A DNA stretch of 64,000 nucleotides from assembly GCF_900105115.1 (NCBI RefSeq), contig NZ_FNRV01000001.1, positions 806,001 through 870,000 on the forward strand, in the 5' to 3' direction. The notes under the pieces are model-generated. The model worked only from the letters and a program-made list of their open reading frames with translations, was not told the DNA's origin and did not search any database. A program made the position numbers and the translations under genes. Shown here piece by piece: positions 17,351 to 25,926 of the stretch (positions within the stretch are counted from its first letter, which is position 1; the number at the start of each line of letters is the position of its first letter). This DNA comes from Pseudomonas mohnii. GTDB taxonomy: Bacteria; Pseudomonadota; Gammaproteobacteria; Pseudomonadales; Pseudomonadaceae.

Positions 17351-18462
17351 ATCGCAGCCATGCGGCCGATGTGATCGTGATCGGCGCCGGCATCATCGGC
17401 GCGGCCTGCGCCCAGGCACTGGCGCGGCGTGGCTTGCAGGTACTGGTGCTCGACGCCGGCCTGCATGGCGCGACGGCGGCGGGCATGGGCCATCTGCTGG
17501 TGCTCGACGACAACCCGGCGGAACTGGCCCTGAGCAACTATTCCCTGCAGCGCTGGCGCGAGCAGGCAGCAGACTTGCCCGAGGGCTGTGCGTACCGCAG
17601 CAACGGCACTCTGTGGCTGGCGGCCAACGCCGAAGAGATGGCGGTGGCCCACAGTAAATACCTGAACCTGCAAGCCCATGGCGTGGCCTGTGAGCTGGTC
17701 GGCGCCAAGGCCTTGCGCCAGCGTGAGCCGGAGCTGCACGAAGGCCTCGAAGGGGGTCTGCTGATCAACGGCGACGGCATTCTGTACGCGCCCGCGACGG
17801 CCAACTGGATGCTCGACACGCCGAACATCCACCAGCGCCGGGCGCGGGTCATTGAGGTCGATGGCAATCGGGTGCGGCTTGATGACGGTCAGTGGCTGAG
17901 TGCCGAAGCCGTGGTGCTGGCCAACGGCATCCAGGCCAATGAGCTGTGCCCGGAGCTGCCCATCGAGCCGAAGAAAGGCCACTTGCTGATCACTGACCGC
18001 TACCCCGCCACGGTCACCCACACCCTGGTGGAACTGGGTTACGTCACCAGCGCCCATAACGCCAAGGGCCCCTCGACGGCCTGCAATATTCAGCCGCGTC
18101 CGACCGGGCAATTGTTCATCGGCGCCTCGCGGCAGTTCGGCACCACCGATCCGCAGGTCGAAGGCTGGATGCTGGCGAAAATGCTCAAGCGCGCGGCCCA
18201 ATACATGCCGGGGTTGGCGCGACTCAATGGCATCCGCGCCTGGACCGGTTTTCGCGCTGCCAGCCCGGATGGCCTGCCGCTGGTGGGCCAACATCCACAA
18301 CGCCAGGGCTTGTGGCTGGCGGTCGGTCATGAAGGCCTGGGGGTGACCACAGCCCCCGGCACCGCCGATTTGCTGGTCGCGCAACTGTTCAACGAAACCC
18401 CGCCACTGGCCGCACACCCCTATCTGCCCCAGCGTTTCCTCGGAGAACCCGCCTATGCCTGA
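17347..18462 (+). CDS. D-hydroxyproline dehydrogenase, FAD subunit (HcnC-like)
   Basis: A 371-residue DAO-family flavoprotein with the dinucleotide motif GAGIIG at residues 13-18. With the two following genes it forms the heteromeric D-hydroxyproline dehydrogenase, whose architecture mirrors hydrogen cyanide synthase HcnABC: small ferredoxin, NAD-binding-like alpha subunit and this substrate-oxidising subunit. The GTG start at 17347 overlaps the epimerase stop, and the 3' end overlaps the ferredoxin gene by 8 bp. Product would be delta1-pyrroline-4-hydroxy-2-carboxylate, passed to the deaminase encoded at 27119. Confidence 0.9.
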   Translation: MNRSHAADVIVIGAGIIGAACAQALARRGLQVLVLDAGLHGATAAGMGHLLVLDDNPAELALSNYSLQRWREQAADLPEGCAYRSNGTLWLAANAEEMAVAHSKYLNLQAHGVACELVGAKALRQREPELHEGLEGGLLINGDGILYAPATANWMLDTPNIHQRRARVIEVDGNRVRLDDGQWLSAEAVVLANGIQANELCPELPIEPKKGHLLITDRYPATVTHTLVELGYVTSAHNAKGPSTACNIQPRPTGQLFIGASRQFGTTDPQVEGWMLAKMLKRAAQYMPGLARLNGIRAWTGFRAASPDGLPLVGQHPQRQGLWLAVGHEGLGVTTAPGTADLLVAQLFNETPPLAAHPYLPQRFLGEPAYA

Positions 18463-18691
18463 ATTGATGCTCGACGGCCGTGCCCTGAGAGTCGCCGAGG
18501 GCACCAGTGTCGCCGCGGCCCTGGCGTTGGGCAGCGACGGCTGCACACGCACTTCGGTCAGTGGTCAACGCCGCGCACCGCTGTGCGGCATGGGCATCTG
18601 CCAGGAATGTCGGGTGACCATCGACGGTCGACGGCGCCTGGCCTGCCAGACCCTCTGCCGTGACGGCATGCAGGTGGAGACACGCCCATGA
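18455..18691 (+). CDS. [2Fe-2S] subunit of D-hydroxyproline dehydrogenase (HcnA-like)
   Basis: A 78-residue plant-type ferredoxin domain. Cluster ligands fit C44-x4-C49-x2-C52-x11-C64; C30 and C68 are extra. It is the small electron-transfer subunit of the three-part dehydrogenase and overlaps both neighbours (8 bp upstream, 4 bp downstream), so the three subunits are translationally coupled. Confidence 0.9.
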   Translation: MPELMLDGRALRVAEGTSVAAALALGSDGCTRTSVSGQRRAPLCGMGICQECRVTIDGRRRLACQTLCRDGMQVETRP

Positions 18692-19944
18692 ATGAATATG
18701 CCGATCTGTTGATCGTCGGTGCCGGTCCCGCCGGCATGGCCGCCGCACTGGCCGCCGCGCCCAGTGGTGCCCGCATTGTCATGCTCGACGACAATCCGCT
18801 GGCAGGCGGACAAATCTGGCGCGACGGTCCGCAGGCCAGCGTGCCGATCCAGGCCCGCCGGATGCGCGAGCGTGTGCAGTCCCACCGCAACATCCGCCAT
18901 CACCCCAGCACCCGGGTGATCGCCAATCCCGGTCCGAAACAACTGCTGGTCGAAGACGACGAGCACGGCTGGCTGATCAGCTACGACAAACTGATTCTGT
19001 GCACCGGCGCCCGCGAATTGCTGCTGCCCTTCCCCGGCTGGACACTGCCGGGGGTCACCGGGGCCGGTGGTTTGCAGGCGCTGATCAAGGCCGGGTTGCC
19101 GGTGCAGGATCAGCGCGTGGTGATCGCCGGTAGCGGGCCGCTGTTACTGGCCAGTGCCGCCACCGCGAAAAAGCACGGGGCCAACCTGCAGTGCATCGCC
19201 GAACAAGCCTCGCTCAAGGCCGTGGCCGGTTTCGCGGCGCAACTGCCGCGCTGGCCCAACAAACTGCTGCAGTCGTTCACGCTGTTCGACCGCCACTACC
19301 GAACCGGCGCCCACGTGCTGGCGGCCCTTGGCAGCGACCGACTCGAAGCTGTGCGCCTGCACCAGCATGGCAAGATCGTTGAACTGGCGTGTGATCGGCT
19401 GGCCTGTGGTTTTGGTCTGATCCCGAACATTCAATTGGGTCAGGCCCTGGGTTATGCCCTCGAAGGCCAAGCGCTGGCGGTGGATGCCTGGCAAGCCAGC
19501 CGCGTCGATCACTACGCGGCCGGTGAATGCACCGGCTTCGGCGGCAGTGAACTGGCCTTGGTCGAAGGTGCGATTGCCGGCCACGCCGCCATGGGTGATG
19601 TCGAAGCGGCCCGGCAATTGTGGCCACGCCGGGCACGCTGGCAGAGCTTCGCCAAAGCACTGAACCGGGCATTCGCCCTCGACCCGCGACTCAAGTCGCT
19701 GGCCCGTCCCGACACCCTGGTTTGCCGCTGCGAAGACGTGCCCCATGGGGCATTGGCCGGGCACACCGATTGGCGCGCGGCCAAGCTGGCCAGCCGCTGT
19801 GGCATGGGCGCCTGCCAGGGGCGTGTGTGTGGCGGCGCGGTGCAGCATCTGTTTGGCTGGTCACCCTCGACGCCGCGCCCGCCGTTCAGCCCGGCGCGCA
19901 TCGAGACCTTGATGTCCCTGGACGATACCCCGCCAGCCTCATGA
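18688..19944 (+). CDS. D-hydroxyproline dehydrogenase, alpha subunit (HcnB-like)
   Basis: A 418-residue flavin and pyridine-nucleotide-disulfide type subunit. IVGAGPAGMAAALAA forms the N-terminal Rossmann loop, and a bacterioferredoxin-associated-ferredoxin-like C-terminus carries cysteines at 346, 348, 371, 376 and 381, probably holding a second [2Fe-2S] cluster. It completes the heteromeric D-hydroxyproline dehydrogenase and would pass electrons toward the respiratory chain. Its stop overlaps a possible ATG of the next gene at 19941. Confidence 0.9.
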   Translation: MNEYADLLIVGAGPAGMAAALAAAPSGARIVMLDDNPLAGGQIWRDGPQASVPIQARRMRERVQSHRNIRHHPSTRVIANPGPKQLLVEDDEHGWLISYDKLILCTGARELLLPFPGWTLPGVTGAGGLQALIKAGLPVQDQRVVIAGSGPLLLASAATAKKHGANLQCIAEQASLKAVAGFAAQLPRWPNKLLQSFTLFDRHYRTGAHVLAALGSDRLEAVRLHQHGKIVELACDRLACGFGLIPNIQLGQALGYALEGQALAVDAWQASRVDHYAAGECTGFGGSELALVEGAIAGHAAMGDVEAARQLWPRRARWQSFAKALNRAFALDPRLKSLARPDTLVCRCEDVPHGALAGHTDWRAAKLASRCGMGACQGRVCGGAVQHLFGWSPSTPRPPFSPARIETLMSLDDTPPAS

Positions 19945-20015
19945 CTGCGCCAGGGGTTTCGGCCACGCGGCCGAGCCACTATGATCCCGGGGGTCGCCAT
20001 CAGGCCCCCAACGCC

Positions 20016-20765
20016 ATGTACCCCTCGCTCACCACCTTCAAGCCCTGCGATTTACCAACGCTGCTGAACAGTCTCCAGCCGATCGCGCCGCTACTCGACA
20101 CCCTGTCCGATGTGGTGTTTTTCATCAAGGATCGCGAGGCCCGTTACGCCTTCGTCAACCAGACCCTGGCCCGGCGCTGCGGTTTCAAGAACAGCGAGGA
20201 TCTGCTGGGACGCACCGCCGACATGGTCTTCCCGGAGCACTTCGGTCCGCTGTACACCGAACAGGACCGACGCGTGCTCTCCAGCGGCCGGGTACTGGCC
20301 GATCAACTGGAACTGCACCTGTACTTCGGCAACCAGCCGATCTGGTGCCTGACCCACAAACTCGCGCTGTACGATGCGCAGGGGCACATCGTCGGCCTGG
20401 CCGGTATCTCCCGCGACCTGCAATCGCCGCAGTCCAATCATCCGGCTTATCAGAAACTGGCGGCGGTGGATTTGCACATCCGCAATCACTTCGCCCAGCC
20501 CATCAGCCTCGCCGAATTGACCGCCATCGCCGGCTATTCCGTGGCGCAGCTGGAGCGTCATTGCAAGCGGGTGTTCCAGCTCACGCCACGGCAGATGATT
20601 CACAAGGCGCGCCTGGAAGAGGGATCGCGGTTGTTGCTGCACACCGACCTGCCGATCACCGAAATTGCCTTGCGTTGCGGGTATACCGACCACAGTGCGT
20701 TCAGCCGGCAGTTTCGGGCGCTGACCCGTTTGTCGCCGAGTCAGTATCGGGGGGATCGGGGTTAG
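20016..20765 (+). CDS. AraC family regulator with N-terminal PAS domain
   Basis: A 249-residue regulator with an N-terminal PAS fold (residues 20-130, FIKDREARYAFVNQTLARR and later GLAGISRDL) and an AraC DNA-binding domain from about 145 (LAELTAIAGYSVAQLERHCK; ITEIALRCGYTDHSAFSRQF). ATG at 20016 is used; an in-frame ATG at 19941 overlaps the previous stop and is also possible. The gene follows the D-hydroxyproline dehydrogenase operon and precedes the ABC transporter operon, so it is a plausible activator for hydroxyproline. AraC proteins with a PAS sensor instead of a cupin are a minority type. Confidence 0.85.
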   Translation: MYPSLTTFKPCDLPTLLNSLQPIAPLLDTLSDVVFFIKDREARYAFVNQTLARRCGFKNSEDLLGRTADMVFPEHFGPLYTEQDRRVLSSGRVLADQLELHLYFGNQPIWCLTHKLALYDAQGHIVGLAGISRDLQSPQSNHPAYQKLAAVDLHIRNHFAQPISLAELTAIAGYSVAQLERHCKRVFQLTPRQMIHKARLEEGSRLLLHTDLPITEIALRCGYTDHSAFSRQFRALTRLSPSQYRGDRG

Positions 20766-21016
20766 GGGTGTTTGGGCTGGTTTTGGTCGCGTTGGGGCTT
20801 TTCCAAGTGACTCGCCGTAAGGGCGAAACCGCCAGCAGCCGTTACCGCAGAAACGGATATGTACTCCCATGTTTCTTAACGGGGCGTCAGCGCAACCGAT
20901 GCTCCCATATGTAACACCGCCCAGCGCGGCAACGGCGCAACCCTTCCAGTCGCAACGCCCCTGAAACGCCTCTAACCCAAGGCCCAAAAACAATTTCACG
21001 ACTAAAACTGGAAACA

Positions 21017-21030
21017 GGCACATTGATTGC
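21017..21030 (+). promoter_or_regulatory. Sigma-54-like (-24/-12) promoter
   Basis: GGCACATTGATTGC has GG, ten bases, then GC, matching the GGCAC-N5-TTGC core of sigma-54 promoters. The predicted start about 12 bases downstream falls inside the palindrome TCGTATACGA at 21042-21051. The -24 flank lacks the preferred T before GG. Confidence 0.5.
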
Positions 21031-21037
21031 TATTGTT

Positions 21038-21069
21038 AATATCGTATACGAAATCCCCAATACGATATT
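21038..21069. promoter_or_regulatory. Palindromic operator TCGTATACGA (candidate GntR site)
   Basis: TCGTATACGA at 21042-21051 is a perfect 10-bp palindrome within a 17-bp sequence (21038-21054) identical to 27079-27095. ATACGATATT at 21060-21069 is the reverse complement of AATATCGTAT at 21038-21047, giving an additional inverted copy. It lies 29-60 bp before the ABC transporter start codon. Confidence 0.65.
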
Positions 21070-21097
21070 CAACAGCACTTAACCCAACGAGGCCTCT

Positions 21098-21916
21098 ATG
21101 AAAAACCCCGCATTTGCCGTAGCCCTCAGCGCTGTTCTCAGTACCTCCTTTATCGCCACCGCACAGGCCGACAAGCTCGATGACATCATCGGCTCGGGCA
21201 AGCTGCGCTGTGCCGTCACCCTGGACTTCCCGCCCATGGGCTTCCGCGATGCGGGCAACAACCCGGCCGGCTTCGACGTGGACTACTGCCATGACCTGGC
21301 GAAGATTCTGGGGGTCGAGGCTGAAGTGGTCGAGACACCGTTCCCTGACCGCATCCCGGCGCTGGTCTCGGGGCGCGCCGATGTGATCGTTGCCTCCACC
21401 TCCGACACCCTCGAACGCGCCAAGACCGTCGGCCTCACCGTGCCGTACTTCGCGTTCCAAATGGTGGTGCTGACCCGCGACGATACCGGCATCAATGGCT
21501 TTGACGACCTCAAGGGCAAAGCGGTGGGCAATACCAGCGGCACCTATGAGGCCATCGCCCTGGAGAAAGACGTGAAGAACTGGGGCACCGGCAGTTTCCG
21601 TGCTTACCAGTCGCAGAACGACACCTTGCTGGCCGTCGCCCAGGGCCACATCGACGCGACCGTGGTCACCAACACCGTCGCCGCTGCCACGCTCAAGTCG
21701 GGTAAATACAAAAACCTCAAAGTCGCCGGGAACGCCCCCTACGTCATCGACTACGTGTCCCTCGGCGCCAAGCGCAACGAGTATGGCCTGCTCAACTACC
21801 TCAACCTGTTCGTCAACCAGCAAGTGCGCACCGGTCGATACAAGGAGCTGTTCGTCAAATGGGTCGGCACCGATATCGCGCCGACCAACCTGACCGTGCC
21901 ACAGGTCTACTACTAA
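21098..21916 (+). CDS. Amino-acid ABC transporter, periplasmic binding protein
   Basis: A 272-residue family-3 solute-binding protein with a signal peptide cut near ATAQA-DK (residue 24) and a typical LRCAVTLDFPPMGFRD start of the mature domain. It is the first gene of an operon whose other products are two permeases, an ATPase and a cis-3-hydroxyproline dehydratase, so hydroxyproline is the likely ligand. A GntR box and a sigma-54-like promoter lie directly upstream. Confidence 0.9.
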   Translation: MKNPAFAVALSAVLSTSFIATAQADKLDDIIGSGKLRCAVTLDFPPMGFRDAGNNPAGFDVDYCHDLAKILGVEAEVVETPFPDRIPALVSGRADVIVASTSDTLERAKTVGLTVPYFAFQMVVLTRDDTGINGFDDLKGKAVGNTSGTYEAIALEKDVKNWGTGSFRAYQSQNDTLLAVAQGHIDATVVTNTVAAATLKSGKYKNLKVAGNAPYVIDYVSLGAKRNEYGLLNYLNLFVNQQVRTGRYKELFVKWVGTDIAPTNLTVPQVYY

Positions 21917-21926
21917 GGTGCCCGGT

Positions 21927-23705
21927 ATGCCCAGGTCCACTTTTCTGACCGGTCGCAGCCTGGTCGCGGGCGCTGCTCAAGGCGCCCTGTTGTTCGCCGA
22001 TGTCGGCCTGAGTTTCTGGGGCGGAGTGGATTGCGCCACTGGCGAGGTCATCGATCGCCACCATCCCCTCAGCGGCGAATACCTGGCCGGTTGTGTGCTG
22101 GCGATTCCCAGCGGCCGTGGCTCGTGCACCGGCAGCAGTGTGTTGATGGAGCTGATCAGCAACGGCCATGCACCGGCAGCACTGGTGCTGGCCGAACCCG
22201 ACGAGATCCTGACCCTGGGCGTGCTGGTGGCTCAGACCATTTTCGAGCGTTCCTTGCCGGTGCTGTGCATCGGCCAGGAGGCCTTTGCCGCCTTGCGCGG
22301 CGGGGCCTTCGCCCGGGTCGAAAACACCGCGGTCAGCGTGTTCGATCAGCCGCCGGGCGATGCCTGGCAGGCCATCGACAGCCTGCTGCAGAAAGACGCA
22401 ACACGCACCGCCATCGAACTCACCGAACATGATCAGGCCCTGCTCGACGGCGAGTTGGGCAAAGCCGCCCAGGTGGCCATGCAGATCGTCCTGCGCATGG
22501 CCCAATTGCAAGGTGCGCGCCGCCTGGTGGATGTCACCCAGGCGCACATCGATGGCTGCATCTACACGGGACCGGCGAGCCTGCGCTTTGCCCGGCAACT
22601 GGTGCAATGGGGGGCGAAAGTCCGGGTGCCCACCACCCTCAATTCGATCTCCGTGGACCAGCGCCGTTGGCGCGAGCTGGGCGTCGACCCGGCCCTCGGC
22701 GAACCCGCCAGTGCCCTGGGCGATGCCTACATGGCGATGGGCGCACAGCTCAGCTACACCTGCGCGCCGTACTTGCTCGACAGCGCGCCCAAGGCGGGCG
22801 AGCAGATTGTCTGGGCCGAATCCAATGCGGTGGTCTACGCCAACAGCGTGCTGGGCGCGCGTACCCTGAAGTATCCGGACTACCTCGACATCTGCATCGC
22901 TCTGACCGGCCGCGCCCCGTTGATCGGCTGCCATCTGGACGCGCAACGCAAGGCGCGGTTGCAGATCGAGTTGCCCGCCCTTGATGATCTGGACGATGCC
23001 TTTTACCCGCTGCTCGGTTATCACATCGGCGCATTGGCCGGCAGCCGCGTGCCGCTGGTGCTGGGCCTGGAAAAGCGCAAGCCGGGCCTGGACGATCTGA
23101 AAGCCTTCGGTGCGGCTTTCGCCACCACCTCGGCGGCGCCGCTGTTTCATATCGCCGGGGTCACCCCGGAGGCCATCGACCCGGCACAGGTACTGGAAGC
23201 CGGCACGCGCATTCCCGTGGAAAAAATCCGCCTGCAGGACCTGATGATCAGTTGGCGCGCGCTCAACAGCGCCCGTGACCCGCGGGTGGATGTGGTGTCG
23301 CTGGGCAACCCGCATTTTTCCCTTGGCGAGTTCGCTCACCTGGCGCGGCTGTGCCGGGGTCGGCACAAGCACCCGGACGTGGTGCTCGCCATCACCTGCG
23401 GGCGCGCGGTACTGGAACAGGCGCGCGAGGCCGGGCATATCGCGGTGATCGAGGCCTTCGGCGCCACCCTGGTCACCGACACCTGCTGGTGCATGCTCGG
23501 CGAGCCGGTGATTCCGCCGACCGCGACCACCCTGATGACCAACTCCGGCAAGTACGCCCATTACGCCCCGGGCCTGGTGGGGCGCAAGGTGCATTTCGCC
23601 AGCCTGGCCGAATGCGTCGATGCCGCGTGCAGTGCCACGGCCAGCGGGCGACTGCCGGCCTGGCTGCAACCTGCGGCCCAACTGGAGAGCCCCGCGCATG
23701 TTTGA
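21927..23705 (+). CDS. Aconitase X type cis-3-hydroxy-L-proline dehydratase
   Basis: A 592-residue single-chain aconitase X. The first 140 residues form the swivelling small domain, with the loop PSGRGSCTGSSVLMEL, and the remainder is the large domain with YTGPASLRFA, PTTLNSISVD and a cysteine-bearing DTCWCMLGEP segment. Characterised bacterial members dehydrate cis-3-hydroxy-L-proline to delta1-pyrroline-2-carboxylate. It lies inside the hydroxyproline ABC operon, between the binding protein (10 bp upstream) and the first permease (8-bp overlap), which supports that substrate. ATG 21927 is favoured over GTG 21918 because AAGGTG lies 7 bases before it. Confidence 0.88.
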   Translation: MPRSTFLTGRSLVAGAAQGALLFADVGLSFWGGVDCATGEVIDRHHPLSGEYLAGCVLAIPSGRGSCTGSSVLMELISNGHAPAALVLAEPDEILTLGVLVAQTIFERSLPVLCIGQEAFAALRGGAFARVENTAVSVFDQPPGDAWQAIDSLLQKDATRTAIELTEHDQALLDGELGKAAQVAMQIVLRMAQLQGARRLVDVTQAHIDGCIYTGPASLRFARQLVQWGAKVRVPTTLNSISVDQRRWRELGVDPALGEPASALGDAYMAMGAQLSYTCAPYLLDSAPKAGEQIVWAESNAVVYANSVLGARTLKYPDYLDICIALTGRAPLIGCHLDAQRKARLQIELPALDDLDDAFYPLLGYHIGALAGSRVPLVLGLEKRKPGLDDLKAFGAAFATTSAAPLFHIAGVTPEAIDPAQVLEAGTRIPVEKIRLQDLMISWRALNSARDPRVDVVSLGNPHFSLGEFAHLARLCRGRHKHPDVVLAITCGRAVLEQAREAGHIAVIEAFGATLVTDTCWCMLGEPVIPPTATTLMTNSGKYAHYAPGLVGRKVHFASLAECVDAACSATASGRLPAWLQPAAQLESPAHV

Positions 23706-24363
23706 TTACACCTTCCAATGGCGCTCGGCCTTGCGCGCCCTGCCCGATATGCTCGCCGGCGCCGTGGTCACCTTCGAGACCGCCGCCCTGTCGATGATCT
23801 TCGGCGTGCTGATCGCCCTGGTCCTGACGGTCATGCGCGAAGCCAGGCATCCGCTGTTGCGCGGCATCGGCAATGGCTGGGTGTCGATCGCCCGCAACAC
23901 CCCATCGCTGTTTCAGATCTACGTCCTGTACTTCGGCCTCGGGTCGCTGGGCTTGCATGTCAGTTCCTGGCTCGCGTTGCTGGCCGGGATCACTTTCAAC
24001 AACGCAGGCTACCTGGCGGAAAACTTTCGCGGCGGGCTCAAGGCCGTGCCCCACACCCAGGTGCGTGCCGCACGGTCCCTGGGCATGAGCGCCTTCCAGA
24101 CCTACCGCATGATCATCGTTCCGCAGCTGCTGCGCATCGTCTTCTACCCGCTGACCAATCAGATGGTCTGGGCGGTGCTGATGACGTCGCTGGGGGTGAT
24201 CGTCGGGCTGAACAATGACCTGACCGGCGTGACCCAGGAATACAACGTCAAAACCTTCCGCACCTTCGAGTACTTCGCCATCGCGGCGGTGCTGTATTAC
24301 GCGATTGCCAAGGCGATCGTCGCGACAGCCCGGCTGATGGCCTGGCGGTTGTTCCGTTACTGA
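23698..24363 (+). CDS. Amino-acid ABC transporter permease 1
   Basis: A 221-residue inner-membrane permease of the HisM/GlnP type with about five membrane segments and the EAA-like loop ENFRGGLKAVPHTQVRAARS. It overlaps the aconitase X gene by 8 bp and is followed by its partner permease 10 bp later. Together they form the channel for the ligand delivered by the binding protein at 21098. Confidence 0.9.
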   Translation: MFDYTFQWRSALRALPDMLAGAVVTFETAALSMIFGVLIALVLTVMREARHPLLRGIGNGWVSIARNTPSLFQIYVLYFGLGSLGLHVSSWLALLAGITFNNAGYLAENFRGGLKAVPHTQVRAARSLGMSAFQTYRMIIVPQLLRIVFYPLTNQMVWAVLMTSLGVIVGLNNDLTGVTQEYNVKTFRTFEYFAIAAVLYYAIAKAIVATARLMAWRLFRY

Positions 24364-24373
24364 GGAGCTGTCC

Positions 24374-25024
24374 ATGTTTGCCACCGATTTTTCCTCGAAT
24401 GACCTGCTGTTCCTGCTCAACGGGGCCTGGGTCACCCTGCAGCTGACGTTCTGGTCGATCATCCTCGGCTCCCTGGCGGGCCTGCTGTTCGGCCTGCTGC
24501 GGGCGCTATTGCCACGGGCCAGCCTGCCGCTGGCCTGGGTGCTGGATGTGTTTCGCAGCGTGCCGTTGCTGATCCAGTTCGTGCTGTTCAACTCACTCAA
24601 AAGCATCGTCGGCCTGAACATCAGCGCCTTCAGCGTCGGCTGCATCGTGCTGGGGGTCTACACGGCGGCGTACTTCACCGAAATCGTGCGCGGCGGCGTG
24701 TTGGCCGTGCCGTTCACGGTGCGCCGGGCCAGCCGCTCCCTGGGCCTGAGTTTTCTCCAGGACCTGCGCTGGATCGTCCTGCCGATGGCCACGCGGGTGG
24801 CCTTCCCCGGCTGGCTGAACCTGGTGCTCGGGGTCATGAAAGACACCGCGCTGGTGATGTGGATCGGCATCGTCGAACTGCTGCGCGCTTCGCAAACCAT
24901 CGTGACCCGCATCCAGGAACCGCTGCTGGTGCTGTGCATCGCGGGCCTTATCTACTACGTCATGAGCCTGGTGGTCGCCCGCCTCGGCGCTCGTCTGGAA
25001 AGAAGGTGGCAAGAAAATGATTGA
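24374..25024 (+). CDS. Amino-acid ABC transporter permease 2
   Basis: A 216-residue second permease, with EAA-like loop EIVRGGVLAVPFTVRRASRS. GAGGAGC lies six bases before the ATG. Its end overlaps the ATPase start by 8 bp. It completes a heterodimeric membrane channel for hydroxyproline uptake with the preceding permease. Confidence 0.9.
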   Translation: MFATDFSSNDLLFLLNGAWVTLQLTFWSIILGSLAGLLFGLLRALLPRASLPLAWVLDVFRSVPLLIQFVLFNSLKSIVGLNISAFSVGCIVLGVYTAAYFTEIVRGGVLAVPFTVRRASRSLGLSFLQDLRWIVLPMATRVAFPGWLNLVLGVMKDTALVMWIGIVELLRASQTIVTRIQEPLLVLCIAGLIYYVMSLVVARLGARLERRWQEND

Positions 25025-25739
25025 GATCGACAACGTACATAAATCCTTCGGCAACCTCGAAGTGGTCAAGGGCGTGAACCTCACGGTGAACAAGGGCGAG
25101 GTGGTGTCGATCATCGGCGGCTCCGGCTCCGGCAAATCGACCCTGCTGATGTGCATCAACGGCCTGGAACCGATCCAGAAAGGCAACATCCGCGTCGACG
25201 GTGTCGAGGTCCATCACAGCGCCACCGACCTCAACCGCCTGCGGCAGAAGATCGGCATCGTGTTCCAGCAATGGAACGCCTTCCCGCATTTGACCGTGCT
25301 GGAAAACGTCATGCTGGCGCCGCGCAAGGTACTGGGCAAAAGCAAGGCCGAAGCTGAAGAACTGGCAGTCAAGCAACTGACCCATGTGGGACTGGGCGAC
25401 AAGCTCAAGACCTTCCCCGGCAAGCTGTCCGGCGGTCAGCAGCAACGCATGGCCATCGCCCGTGCCCTGGCGATGTCGCCGGACTACATGCTGTTCGACG
25501 AAGCCACCTCGGCCCTCGACCCGCAATTGGTGGGCGAGGTGCTGGACACCATGCGCATGCTCGCCGAAGACGGCATGACCATGGTCCTGGTGACCCACGA
25601 GATCCGCTTTGCCCGCGACGTGTCCGACCGCGTGGCGTTCTTTCGCAATGGCCTGGTGCACGAGATCGGCTCGCCCGACCAGGTCATTGGCAATCCGGTG
25701 CATGCGGAGACTGCGGCGTTTCTCAAATCAGTGAAGTAA
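25017..25739 (+). CDS. Amino-acid ABC transporter ATPase
   Basis: A 240-residue GlnQ/HisP-type ATPase: Walker A GGSGSGKST at residues 34-42, signature LSGGQQQRMAIARAL, Walker B MLFDEATSALD and the H-loop in LVTHE. It is the last gene of the ABC operon; a REP doublet follows before the next gene. It powers uptake by the two permeases upstream. Confidence 0.93.
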   Translation: MIEIDNVHKSFGNLEVVKGVNLTVNKGEVVSIIGGSGSGKSTLLMCINGLEPIQKGNIRVDGVEVHHSATDLNRLRQKIGIVFQQWNAFPHLTVLENVMLAPRKVLGKSKAEAEELAVKQLTHVGLGDKLKTFPGKLSGGQQQRMAIARALAMSPDYMLFDEATSALDPQLVGEVLDTMRMLAEDGMTMVLVTHEIRFARDVSDRVAFFRNGLVHEIGSPDQVIGNPVHAETAAFLKSVK

Positions 25740-25758
25740 CCGGTGGCCCTCACCCCCC

Positions 25759-25870
25759 CTGTAGGAGCTGGACTGTCGGGTCGCCGCATCGCAGCGATGG
25801 TCGATGACCCGGGTGGTCTGGATAAACGCGGCGCCCTTGAGAGCATCGCCAGCAGGCTGGCTCCTACAGG
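25759..25870. repeat. REP doublet (REPIN-like)
   Basis: CTGTAGGAGCTGGACTGTCG at the left and CCAGCAGGCTGGCTCCTACAGG at the right are inverted copies with a variable core of about 65 bp. It lies between the ABC ATPase and the trans-3-hydroxyproline dehydratase gene and may end or stabilise the transporter transcript. Confidence 0.8.
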
Positions 25871-25926
25871 GTTCGCGGTGTACAGCGATCACGGCAGGTC
25901 CACACAGGCACAACAAGGAGCAAAGC

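Larger units (their letters stand above)
20766..21097. other. Intergenic region before the ABC operon
   Basis: A 332-bp gap. Its first part (about 20805-20865) carries TCGCCGTAAGGGCGAAACC and a CCGTTACCGCAGAAACGG dyad, which look like a dispersed intergenic element of Pseudomonas; I cannot confirm copy number. The last 80 bp hold the sigma-54-like promoter and GntR box listed separately. No coding sequence was found. Confidence 0.5.

Noticed and set aside
17107..18552. Minus-strand open frame of 481 codons
   Set aside because: Antisense to the D-hydroxyproline dehydrogenase FAD subunit.
21855..23699. Minus-strand open frame of 614 codons
   Set aside because: Antisense shadow of the aconitase X gene; composition (Gln, His, Arg rich) is not protein-like.
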